DNA of 64,000 nt, from positions 6,268,716 to 6,332,715 of the forward strand of contig NC_091188.1 of NCBI RefSeq assembly GCF_040958095.1. Reading direction: 5' to 3'. Positions 55,844 through 64,000 of the stretch are shown in pieces. The DNA comes from Procambarus clarkii (Eukaryota > Arthropoda > Malacostraca > Decapoda > Cambaridae). Below the pieces are notes generated by a model. It had not been told where the DNA came from and made no database searches. It saw nothing but the letters and a program-made list of their open reading frames with translations. Each line of letters opens with the position of its first letter. Within the stretch, counting starts at the first letter, position 1. The position numbers were made by a program, and so were the translations under genes.

Positions 55844-57060
55844 CCCATTTATACTAACTCTGTTTCCTTTGGAATGGCCATGCCCTAATCTAACTTTATT
55901 ATAGCACCCCCAATACCATGAGCCTCTATTTTTTGAATCAGTCTTTCATGTGGCACTGTATCAAATGCTTTTCTAGAGTCAAGGTACAAAACATAACAAT
56001 CCTTACCACTATCAACTGCCTCAACTATACTGGAATAAAAAGATAGCAAATTTATTAAACATGAACGGCCATTTGTAAAACCATGTTGCGACTCATTAAT
56101 TTATGTTTTTCAAGATGAAGACGAATTGTATTTGCAATTATCGATTCATGTAACTTTCCCACAATAGACGTTAGGCTAATTGGCCGATAGTTTGAAGGAA
56201 AGTGATCTATCTCCTTTCTTAAAAATTAGTACCTCATTAGCTACCTTCCATGACTCTGGCACTCTGCCTAACTCTATTGATTTGTTAAATGTGGTAGACA
56301 GTGACTCGGAAAGCTCCTCTTTGCATTCTTTAAGCACCTTGACAAACACTTCATCCGGCCCTGGGGATTTGTTCAGTTTTAGTTTTACTATTTGTTTAAT
56401 TACATCCTCCCTGGTAACTGCTAAACTCTCAGTTTTAATGGACCTATCCTTTCCCTAGTCTTAGTTTGATATAACTGAAAAAAACCTTTAGCATTTGTCT
56501 TCCCTTGCCCTGCTATGCGAACTTCATAGTTTCTTTTTGCTTTCTTTATCTCTTTTATAACATTTCTAACCAGTTGTGCGAATTCTTGTTCTAAACTGAC
56601 TTCCCCATTTTAAATCCTTTTATACCACAGTGTCTTTTTACCTATAAGGTTCTTCAGATCCTTTGTTATCCACTTTGGACCATTATTCGATCTATTGAAT
56701 TTGTATGGTATACTACGTTCCTGTGATTTGCTTAGAATATTCTTAAATAAGTTATATTTTGAATACACATCGAAATCCTCCTTTACGTCACCTATCGCTG
56801 GGTTCATGTCCCCCTCCAAGACTGGCCCACATCCCATGCCCAATACTTTCCAATCTATTTGACCCAAAAAACTTCTTAGGCTATTGAAGTCAGCTTTTCG
56901 AAAATCTGACACTTTAACAGAATATTCTCCTATAGGTTTATTCCATTCTATGCTAAATCTCATTTCTTTGTGATCACAGTTCCCTAGCTCACTCCCTATT
57001 TCGATGTCATTAATTTGTGTTTCCCTGCTAGTTAACACTAAGTATTAGTTTTTTCAAGTC
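55844..57060 (-). mobile_element. Older CR1-like LINE, endonuclease end, linker and N-terminal RT (degenerate, unit 1)
   Basis: Minus strand, reading from high to low coordinates: LTSRETQINDIEIGSELGNCDHKE (end of an AP endonuclease with a DHK motif near 57,030), then VKVSDFRKADFNSLRSFLG, IGKKTLWYKRI (56,610), then SPGPDEVFVKVLKECKEEL, ending near INGV at 55,850. Frameshifts and deletions break the frame. It is the upstream part of the element into which the young copy inserted. Confidence 0.75.
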
Positions 57061-57717
57061 AATTTTTCAGACTTTCCTTTATGCTGTTGATAATCAATTT
57101 CTTTCTTTATTATGCCCCCCATACGCATCCCGTGGGCGATGGTGTGAAGGAATACCTCTAACCGGTTCAGGAACTGAACCCTCTAGTTCGTTTAGCTAAG
57201 CAAATAACAATTTTTAACGCTAGTTACACAATTATCAATGTTGTATATACATGTACATACTCATACATATATGAGTATATACAAGTACATACGTACATCT
57301 ATGTACGTATGTCTTATGTATCAAACTGCTGGTCATTTTGATACAATTATAATCACGCATATCAATCACCTACACAAATACACACATCATTCACCTACAC
57401 AAATACACACATCAATAATCTTTTGTATCACAAATGATTCAACAAGAGGCTCACAAGTCACTATACATCTATGGTGAGTCACACACCCACAGGGTTTGCG
57501 GGTGTCTTGCTGCCACCCAACTGGGCGGCAGCTTTACAGTCGTGTGCATGCATCCCTACAGTAAGCAAATTTTGGATACTTCGCTAAGATAGCAATGGTT
57601 AGAGTGCTTTCTCTTTGCGAGTGCTTTTGATACCTGAAAGCACTCAATGGGAAGAGAACATTGATAGTTTTCATCAAACCAGTCACCTATTAAGGAGAAC
57701 GCTAGCCTCACAATATA

Positions 57718-57800
57718 CAATCGACTTGAGAATGGTAGCAAGGCCGGACCGAAACGTCGTCGTCCCTTCACGTTCTAGTGTGTGGTCTGCTCAACTCACA
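57718..57800 (+). repeat. Dispersed 'ATCGACTTGAGAATGG' repeat in the Kunitz 3' flank (unit 2)
   Basis: Copy of the repeat at 50,523-50,615 at the equivalent place in unit 2, with small substitutions (for example GTCTGCTCAAC for GTCTGGTCAAC). Confidence 0.6.
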
Positions 57801-58489
57801 ATGAGTTTGTCCTACACTGAGAGACTCGCGTTCTCCTAATAATATAATTGTAATGTATACGTTTATTGTAATGGTAACCTTATTTTTCAATCCATTCTTT
57901 ACCATTAGACAATAGAACAACTACGGACTATCGACAACGTTAATTCAAACAAATAAAAAACATTTTTTCCAAATTATAAATTAATTTTATTTTCATGTAC
58001 ATTAAAATTTATTTTATGAACAGTACATAGAATTATATACATAATTCATGTACAGTTACAGTTCCAACCCCAAGAAAAGGGTGGAAATGTGTTTAATTAT
58101 TGAGGGAGTGTTTACTGGATAGGCTACACAATAATATTATATAAATATTTAAATACATCAATGCTGTTAAGACACAACAGATAAAATTGATATGAAAATC
58201 AAAAAATATACATTCTGAAATGAAAATATACAAAAACTTAATATATATACAGTATATATATACATATATAATATAAAAATTCCCCACTTGATCTGATAAT
58301 ACTGTTTCATAGATCATATATTAAACGTTCTTCGTAGAACGAGAAAAGCATCGTCAAGATCCAGGGTGAAGAAGGCCGGCTGACCGACGTTGAGAACCAA
58401 CCCTAGAACCTGAGTCATCCAATACCAGGCTCCGTATCCTCCTGAACCAGCTGTCTTCCCACATGCCCGCTGGAACCCGCTCGCCTTAC

Positions 58490-58760
58490 GGTAAAGGTTG
58501 CTGAGTCAGTGGCACACGTTGTTAAATTGGTAGCGCTTTCTTTAGTTGTAGAAGCGACTGTAAGGTTTGTGGCGCTGGTTGGAGGATCTGTGGCGCTGGT
58601 TGAAGGATCTGTGGCGCTGGCTGTATGTATGAAGGGTCTGTGGGATACTGTGGTATCTGCGTCGGCCTTACAGAGTCCTTGATAGCGTCCAACACCTCTT
58701 TGTTCGCCAGTTCAAAGACTTTGTCACACTCGACAATATTTTCCTGCAGATTTTCCTGCG
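58490..58760 (-). pseudogene. Duplicated, out-of-frame Kunitz tail coding segment
   Basis: Just after the stop of Kunitz copy 2 the minus strand again encodes the conserved segment NKEVLDAIKDSVRPTQIPQ, then two or three LQPAPQI-like units and LLQLKKALP. This matches the native tail of copy 1 but sits in a different frame from the preceding repeat. It is the remnant of the original tail, displaced by duplication. Confidence 0.6.
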
Positions 58761-59365
58761 GGTTGGAGGATCTGTGGCGCTGGTTGAAGGATCTGTGGCG
58801 CTGGTTGAAGGATCTGTGGCGCTGGTTGAAGGATCTGTGGCGCTGGTTGAAGGATCTGTGGCGCTGGTTGAAGGATCTGTGGCGCTGGTTGAAGAATCTG
58901 TGGCGCTGGTTGAAGGATCTGTGGTGCAGGTTGAAGGATCTGTGGCGCGGGTTGAAGGATTTGTTGCGCTGGCTGTAGGTATGAAGGATGTGTAGGATCC
59001 TGTGGGATCTGCGTCGGCCTTACAGAGTCCTTGATAGCGTCCAACACCTCTTTTTTCGCCAGTGGGTTGAAGCGTCCCAAGACTCTGTCACACTCGGCAG
59101 TATTTTCCTGCAGACTAGGTAAGACGTTGCAAGTTCTCATGCACTCATCCAGAGTGTCGAATCTGTTCTCGTTCCCCTCACATCCGCCGTACACGAAGCA
59201 GTCGCAAGCATGTGTCTCCGGGTTGTAGAAGAAGGAGGTAAAGTGAGCCCGGCAGAATCCCGTAGTTGGAGGAAGGAAACAGATGTTGGACGTGTCAGGT
59301 ATAACTTCCTGGCCGCACACAATCACAGCGGCCAAGTGCAGCATCAAATATTTCAAATTCGTCAT
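58724..59365 (-). CDS. Secreted Kunitz-type serine protease inhibitor, copy 2, with repeat-expanded tail
   Basis: Frame of 213 residues starting at the ATG at 59365, aligned with copy 1. Signal peptide and Kunitz domain are intact (same six-cysteine spacing, P1 Arg39, extra C56). Differences near the reactive loop include TTGFC for VTGVC and HFTSFF for HFTRFF. C92 is kept but C94 is replaced. The tail carries about nine copies of LQPAPQI encoded by a 21-bp minisatellite. It then runs out of frame (AGKSAGKYCRV, stop) into a second copy of the tail coding sequence that stays readable in another frame down to about 58,500. The C-terminus is therefore a product of internal duplication and frameshift. 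The inhibitory domain should be unaffected. Confidence 0.8.
   Translation of the reverse strand: MTNLKYLMLHLAAVIVCGQEVIPDTSNICFLPPTTGFCRAHFTSFFYNPETHACDCFVYGGCEGNENRFDTLDECMRTCNVLPSLQENTAECDRVLGRFNPLAKKEVLDAIKDSVRPTQIPQDPTHPSYLQPAQQILQPAPQILQPAPQILQPAPQILQPAPQILQPAPQILQPAPQILQPAPQILQPAPQILQPAPQILQPAGKSAGKYCRV
58755..58975 (-). repeat. 21-bp coding minisatellite (LQPAPQI)n
   Basis: Plus-strand unit GATCTGTGGCGCTGGTTGAA plus one G, about 9-10 copies, with small variants near 58,905-58,945. It encodes LQPAPQI on the minus strand and keeps frame because 21 is divisible by 3. Kunitz copy 1 has only one or two diverged units here. Confidence 0.85.
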
Positions 59366-59690
59366 TTTCGTTTTTATCTGAATCAAATACAGATATTTAA
59401 GGAAGAGGGAGCGGGTGTTTTTTTTCGCACTTTAAATTATTTGAAAAGATTTGACCGGTTCACCCATAAAACAACTTGGGGCGTAGAATGTAAAATGCAC
59501 AATATGTATAACGTAAAATGTTGTGGTTCGTTAGTGTTGCAACAGACCAGTGTTCACGAGACGATGTTCTGGTCTCTACTGACTGACTGCTGCCGTTGCG
59601 GGCGTATATGTAGTGTTTCGTTGGTGTGGTGTTGAAACAGGTCACGGGTTTACGACACGACGTCCTGGCCTCTACTGACTGATTGCTGCC

Positions 59691-59767
59691 TGTTGTTGTT
59701 GTTGTTTTAGATTCAGCTACTCGGAACAAAACGTTCCAAAGTAGCACGGGCTATGGTGAGCCCGTAA
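59691..59767 (+). repeat. Two-hairpin short element, family 1, upstream of Kunitz copy 2
   Basis: Identical in structure to 52,084-52,160 and at the same relative place in unit 2, so inherited by duplication. Confidence 0.75.
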
Positions 59768-59879
59768 AACCGTTTGCTGCCGTTTGAGGTTGTATATATG
59801 AGCGCGAGTCTTTATAACGCTTGCGTGTTTTCGTTCCGGGATTTTGGCGCCACGTTGCAACTTCCCGGCTCGATTGTTT

Positions 59880-60270
59880 CAGGCGTGGGTTGGGCATGTA
59901 TGTAAGTGGGATTGGGTAGTTGTAAGTGGGAGCTACCTCGTGTGGGCCTTCTGCAGTTGCCTTTGTTCTTATGTTCTTAACAAAGGGGGATATTAATACG
60001 ATATTAAAAGTATCAACACAAGACAGAACACGAAACTATGGGTATAAATTAAATAAGTTTAGGTCTAGCAAAGACATTGGATAAATACTTGTTTGGTAAC
60101 TGGGTTGTTGATTTGTGGATTCAATTACCGCGTAACATAATAGAAGTAGGATCCATTGATTGTTTCAAGCATAGGTTAGACATATATGAATGTGATTGGG
60201 TGGATATAAATAGTACCTGCTTCGTATGGGTCTTGTACAGTTACCTTCAATCTAATGTTCTTATGTCATT
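59880..60270 (+). mobile_element. CR1-like LINE 3' end fragments (unit 2)
   Basis: Counterpart of 52,250-52,655, with the same order and tails and only scattered substitutions. Confidence 0.65.
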
Positions 60271-60374
60271 GCATATTAGGGTTGATAGAAGGCGGTTCTT
60301 TAATCCTTTTAGTTTAATATCGAAAGTGGGAATAAATATGGAAATGGGGTTAAATATGATATCACGGAAAAAAC

Positions 60375-60650
60375 AGAGTTATTGAGGAAGATGGCTGGTG
60401 ATGTCATTGGAAAATTAGAGGAATCAGATGCTGAGGTAACGAAAAATTACCCGGATGTAGGAAACAGACTTAGTATGAATGGGGTTGAGTCAGAGTGGGA
60501 AAATATTGTAAGTGGAGTGCCTCAAGGCTCTGTCTTGGGACCTCTGTTGTTTCTAATATATATAAATGATTCAGATTCAGGTTTAAGTAGCAACATTTGC
60601 AAATTTGCCGATGATACAAAAATCGGTAGGGAAATTAACACGGGAGAACA
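60375..60650 (+). mobile_element. CR1-like RT fragment, plus strand (unit 2)
   Basis: It encodes SEWENIVSGVPQGSVLGPLLF and YINDSDSGLSSNICKFADD in frame. Unit 1 has lost the LGPLLF segment. It is cut by a minus LINE tail at about 60,651. Confidence 0.65.
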
Positions 60651-61933
60651 TAAGAACAAAGGTAACTGCAGAAGGACTATTGGCCTATACGAGGCAGCTA
60701 TTATCTATAACCACCCAATCCCACTCATAAACATGTCCAACCCACGCTTGAAACAATCGAGGGACCCCACCACCACGTTACACAGTAATTGGTTCCACAA
60801 ATCAACAACCATGTTACCGAACCAGTATTTACCCAAGACTTTCCTAAATCTAAACTTATCCAATTTATACCCATTGTTTCGTGTTCTGTCCTGTGTTGAT
60901 ACTTTTAATACCCTATTAATATCCCCCCGGTTATGTCCATTCATCCACTTGTAAACCTCTATCATGTCACCCCTAACTCTTCGCCTTTCCAGTGAATGCA
61001 ACTTAAGCTTTGTTAATCTTTCTTCATATGAAAGATTTCTAATTTGGGGAATTAACTTAGTCATCCTACGCTGGACACGTTCAAGTGAATTTATATCCAT
61101 TCTATAATATGGCGACCAAAACTGAACTGCATAATCTAAATGGGGCCTAACTAGAGCAAGATATAGCTTGAGAACCACACCAGGTGTCTTGTTACTAACG
61201 CTGCGATTAATAAATCCAAGTGTCCGATTTGCCTTATTACGAACATTTATGCATTGATCCTTTTGTTTTAAATTCTTACTAATCATAACTCCCAGATCCC
61301 TTTCGCAATCCGACTTCGCAATCACAACAACATCTAGCTCGTATCTTGTAACTCTATCATCACCACCTAACCTCAGAACTTTACATTTATCAGCATTAAA
61401 TAGTGATAGTGAAGTGATAGTGAGTCTTCTTCCGTGTTAATTTCCCTACCGATTTCTGTATCATCTGCAAATTTGCAGATGTTGCTACTCAAACTTGAAA
61501 TTAAATCATTTATATATATATATATTAGGGTATTAAAAGTATCAACACAAGACAGAACACGAAACAATGGGTATAAATTGAATAAGTTTAGATTTAGGAA
61601 AGACTTGGGTAAATACTGGTTCGGTAACAGGGTTGTTGATTTGTGGAACCAATTACCGCGTAACGTGGTGGAGGTGGGGTTCCTCAATTGTTTCAAGCGC
61701 GGATTGGACAAGTATATGAGTGGGATTGGGTGGTTATAGATAGGAGCTGCCTCGTATGGGTCAATAGGCCTTCTGCAGTTACCTTTGTTCTTATTATAAA
61801 CAACAGAGGTCCCAGGACAGAGCCTTGAGGCTCTCACCACTAACAACATTATCCCACTCTGACTTAACCTCATTTATACTAACTCTGTTTCCTTTGGAAT
61901 AGCCATGCCCTAATCCAACTTTAACATGTACAG
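60651..61933 (-). mobile_element. Minus CR1-like LINE with nested plus-strand end (unit 2)
   Basis: Equivalent to 53,024-54,275. A long stretch (about 60,880-61,395) matches the young LINE family instead of unit 1: CINVRNKANRTLGFI, VLKLYLALVRPHLDY and NRGDINRVLKVS are restored, and a 206-residue frame stays open. The nested plus-strand LINE end lies at about 61,510-61,795 in the same target as in unit 1. Confidence 0.7.
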
Positions 61934-62088
61934 TTACCTTTGTTCTTATTATAAACAACAGAGGTCCCAGGACAGAGCCTTGAGGCTCTGACCACTAACA
62001 ACATTATCCCACTCTGACTTAACCTCATTTATACTAACTCTGTTTCCTTTGGAATAGCCATGCCCTAATCCAACTTTATTATAGCACC
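61779..62088. repeat. Local 155-bp tandem duplication in unit 2
   Basis: TTACCTTTGTTCTTATTATA, then VPQGSVLGPLLF-region sequence and the ATGCCCTAATCCAACTTTA end, occurs at 61779 and again at 61934 with few changes. Unit 1 does not have it. Confidence 0.75.
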
Positions 62089-63370
62089 CCCAATACCATG
62101 AGCCTCTATTTTTTTAATCAGTCTTTTATGTGGCACTGTATCAAATGCTTTTCTAAAGTCAAAATACAAAACATAACAATCCTTACCACTATCAACTGCC
62201 TCAACTATACTGGAATAAAAAGATAGCAAATTTATTAAACATGAACGGCCATTTGTAAACCCATGTTGCGACTCATTTATTAATTTATGTTTTTCAAGAT
62301 GAAGACGAATTGTATTTGCAATTATCGATTCAAGTAACTTTCCTATAATAGACGTTAGGCTAATTGGCCGATAGTTTGAAGGAAAGTGATCTATCTCCTT
62401 TCTTAAAAATTAATACCTCATTAGCTACCTTCCATGGCTCTGGCACTCTGCCTAACTCTATTGATTTGTTAAATGTGGTAGACAGTGGCTCGGAAAGCTC
62501 CTCTTTGCATTCTTTAAGCACCTTGACAAACACTTCATCCGGCCCTGGGGATTTGTTCAGTTTTAGTTTTACTATTTGTTTAATTACATCCTCCCTGGTA
62601 ACTGCTAAACTAGTTAACCTGTCCTCGTCCCCACCCATATAGACTTGTTCGGCATATTGTCAAGTTCCTTTTTAGTAAATACAGATATAAAATATTTATT
62701 ATAAATTCTACTCATCTCGTCATTATTCGTTATTTGACCTGTCTCAGTTTTAATGGACCTATCCCTTCCCTAGTCTTAGTTTGATATAACTGAAAAAAAC
62801 CTTTAGCATTTGTCTTCCCTTGCCCTGCTATGCGAACTTCATAGTTTCTTTTTGCTTTCTTTATCTCTTTTATAACATTTCTAACCAGTTGTGCGAATTC
62901 TTGTTCTAAACTGACTTCCCCATTTTAAATCCTTTTATACCACGGTGTCTTTTTACCTATAAGGTTCTTCAGATCCTTTGTTATCCACTTTGGACCATTA
63001 TTCGATCTATTGAATTTGTATGGTATACTGCGTTCCTGTGATTTGCTTAGAATATTCTTAAATAAGTTATATTTTGAATACACATCGAAATCCTCCTTTA
63101 CGTCACCTATCGCTGGGTTCATGTCCCCCTCCAAGACTGGCCCACATCCCATGCCCAATACTTTCCAATCTATTTGACCCAAAAAACTTCTTAGGCTATT
63201 GAAGTCAGCTTTTCGAAAATCTGGCACTTTAACAGAATATTCTCCTATAGGTTTATTCCATTCTATGCTAAATCTGATTTCTTTGTGATCACAGTTCCCT
63301 AGCTCACTCCCTATTTCGATGTCATTAATTTGTGTTTCCCTGCTAGTTAACACTATGTATTAGTTTTTTC
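61934..63370 (-). mobile_element. Older CR1-like LINE, endonuclease end to N-terminal RT (unit 2)
   Basis: Counterpart of 55,844-57,060. It encodes SRETQINDIEIGSELGNCDHKEI (63,353 down), IGKKTPWYKRI (62,925), and SPGPDEVFVKVLKECKEEL (62,560 region) preceded by TREDVIKQIVKLKLNK. Frameshifts break the frame. It keeps about 120 bases missing from unit 1. Confidence 0.72.
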
Positions 63371-63410
63371 AAGTCAATTTTTCAGACTTTCCTTTATGCT
63401 GTTGATAATC

Positions 63411-64000
63411 AATTTCTTTCTTTATTATGCTCCCCATACGCATCCCGTGGGCGATGGTGTGAAGGATTACACCTAATCGGTTCAGGAACTGAACCCTCTA
63501 GTTCGTTTAGCTAAGCAAATAACAATTTTTAACGCTAGTTACACAATTATCAATGTTGTATATACATGTACATACTCATACATATATGAGTATATACAAG
63601 TACATACGTACATCTATGTACGTATGTCTTATGTATCAAACTGCTGGTCATTTTGATACACTTATAATCACGCATATCAATCACCTACACAAATACACAC
63701 ATCATTCACCTACATAAATACACACATCATTCACCTACACAAATACACACATCATTCACCTACACAAATACACACATCAATAATCTTTTGTATCACAAAT
63801 GATTCAACAAGAGGCTCACAAGTCACTATACATCTATGGTGAGTCACACACCCACAGGGTTTGCGGGTGTCTTGCTGCCACCCAACTGGGCGGCAGCTTT
63901 ACAGTCGTGTGCATGCATCCCTACAGTAAGCAAATTTTAGATACTTCGCTAAGATAGCAATGGTTAGAGTGCTTCGAATACCCGAAAGCACTCAATGAGA
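63411..64000. repeat. Tandem duplication unit 3, truncated by the window end
   Basis: The last 590 bases repeat the start of units 1 and 2, including the LINE-tail repeat, the tandem TCATTCACCTACACAAATAC motif and the GGTGAGTCACACACCCACAG stretch. A third Kunitz gene is expected about 2 kb further right (inference). Confidence 0.8.

Larger units (their letters stand above)
49911..57085. repeat. Tandem duplication unit 1 (Kunitz array)
   Basis: The anchor GTTGATAATCAATTTCTTTC occurs at 49911, 57086 and 63411, giving unit lengths of 7175 and 6325 bases. Unit 1 holds, in order, a LINE-tail repeat, the Kunitz 3' flank, Kunitz copy 1 (minus), a hairpin element at 52084-52160, nested CR1-like LINE fragments, and a LINE 5' region to about 57,050. 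The length excess over unit 2 is explained by a LINE insertion of about 1.57 kb at 54276-55843, partly offset by losses. Confidence 0.85.
57086..63410. repeat. Tandem duplication unit 2 (Kunitz array)
   Basis: Same order and orientation as unit 1. It differs by the expanded Kunitz tail (about +430 bases), a local 155-bp duplication (61779-62088), about 120 bases at 62,610-62,740 that unit 1 lacks, and absence of the young LINE insertion. Confidence 0.85.

Overview
This window is eukaryotic nuclear DNA, almost certainly from a decapod crustacean and most likely a crayfish- or lobster-like species (inference). Genes are sparse and split by introns with GT..AG junctions. Long GA, CT, GT and TA microsatellites and minisatellites are abundant. 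There are several tRNA-derived SINE families and non-LTR retrotransposons of CR1-like and Jockey-like type. One LINE family ends in a (TTCTTATG)n tail that I associate with decapod genomes. I see no prokaryotic features, rRNA genes or functional tRNA genes.

Layout. 1-12,000 is GC-richer and repeat-dominated: a 2.4-kb array of 20-bp units, a 0.9-kb array of 32-bp units each carrying a CCAAT motif, SINEs and a CR1-like fragment. 12,021-24,142 holds the one multi-exon gene I can reconstruct: seven plus-strand exons, the 3' part of a coiled-coil protein with seven N-glycosylation sequons, resembling EFCAB14 (EF-hand calcium-binding domain protein 14) but with no EF-hand. Its 5' exons are not recognisable and may lie to the left of the window. 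24,200-33,500 is AT-rich intergenic DNA with palindromic MITEs, foldback elements and a 30-bp minisatellite. 33,500-42,100 is a transposon graveyard: a SINE, a relic DIRS-type tyrosine-recombinase element with inverted terminal repeats, a broken hAT/ZMYM1-like gene, Jockey-like LINE relics, and one young 5'-truncated CR1-like LINE (40,785-42,062). 42,100-49,000 carries short hairpin elements, RNase H and RT relics, and a cluster (47,543-48,960) of repeat units each made of up to six consecutive stem-loops.

49,100-64,000 is a head-to-tail tandem array. Units of about 7.2 kb and 6.3 kb each carry one minus-strand secreted Kunitz-type protease inhibitor gene plus the same set of LINE fragments. 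A third unit starts at 63,411 and runs off the window. A relic of an older unit, the Kunitz 3' flank only, lies at 49,101-49,553. The two Kunitz genes are clearly paralogous but differ in the C-terminal tail: the second has a seven-residue repeat expanded to about nine copies, followed by a shifted frame and early stop. The first unit alone has a recent LINE insertion whose 5' end is a perfect 17-bp foldback.

Most interesting: (1) two related families of short elements that keep the same two-hairpin architecture while their stem bases differ in a compensatory way; (2) the evolving Kunitz tandem array; (3) the LINE insertion with an inverted-duplicated 5' end; (4) the CCAAT-box minisatellite and E-box trio just upstream of the first recognised exon of the EFCAB14-like gene. 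Coordinates of diverged repeats are approximate and all family assignments are from reading, not from searches.
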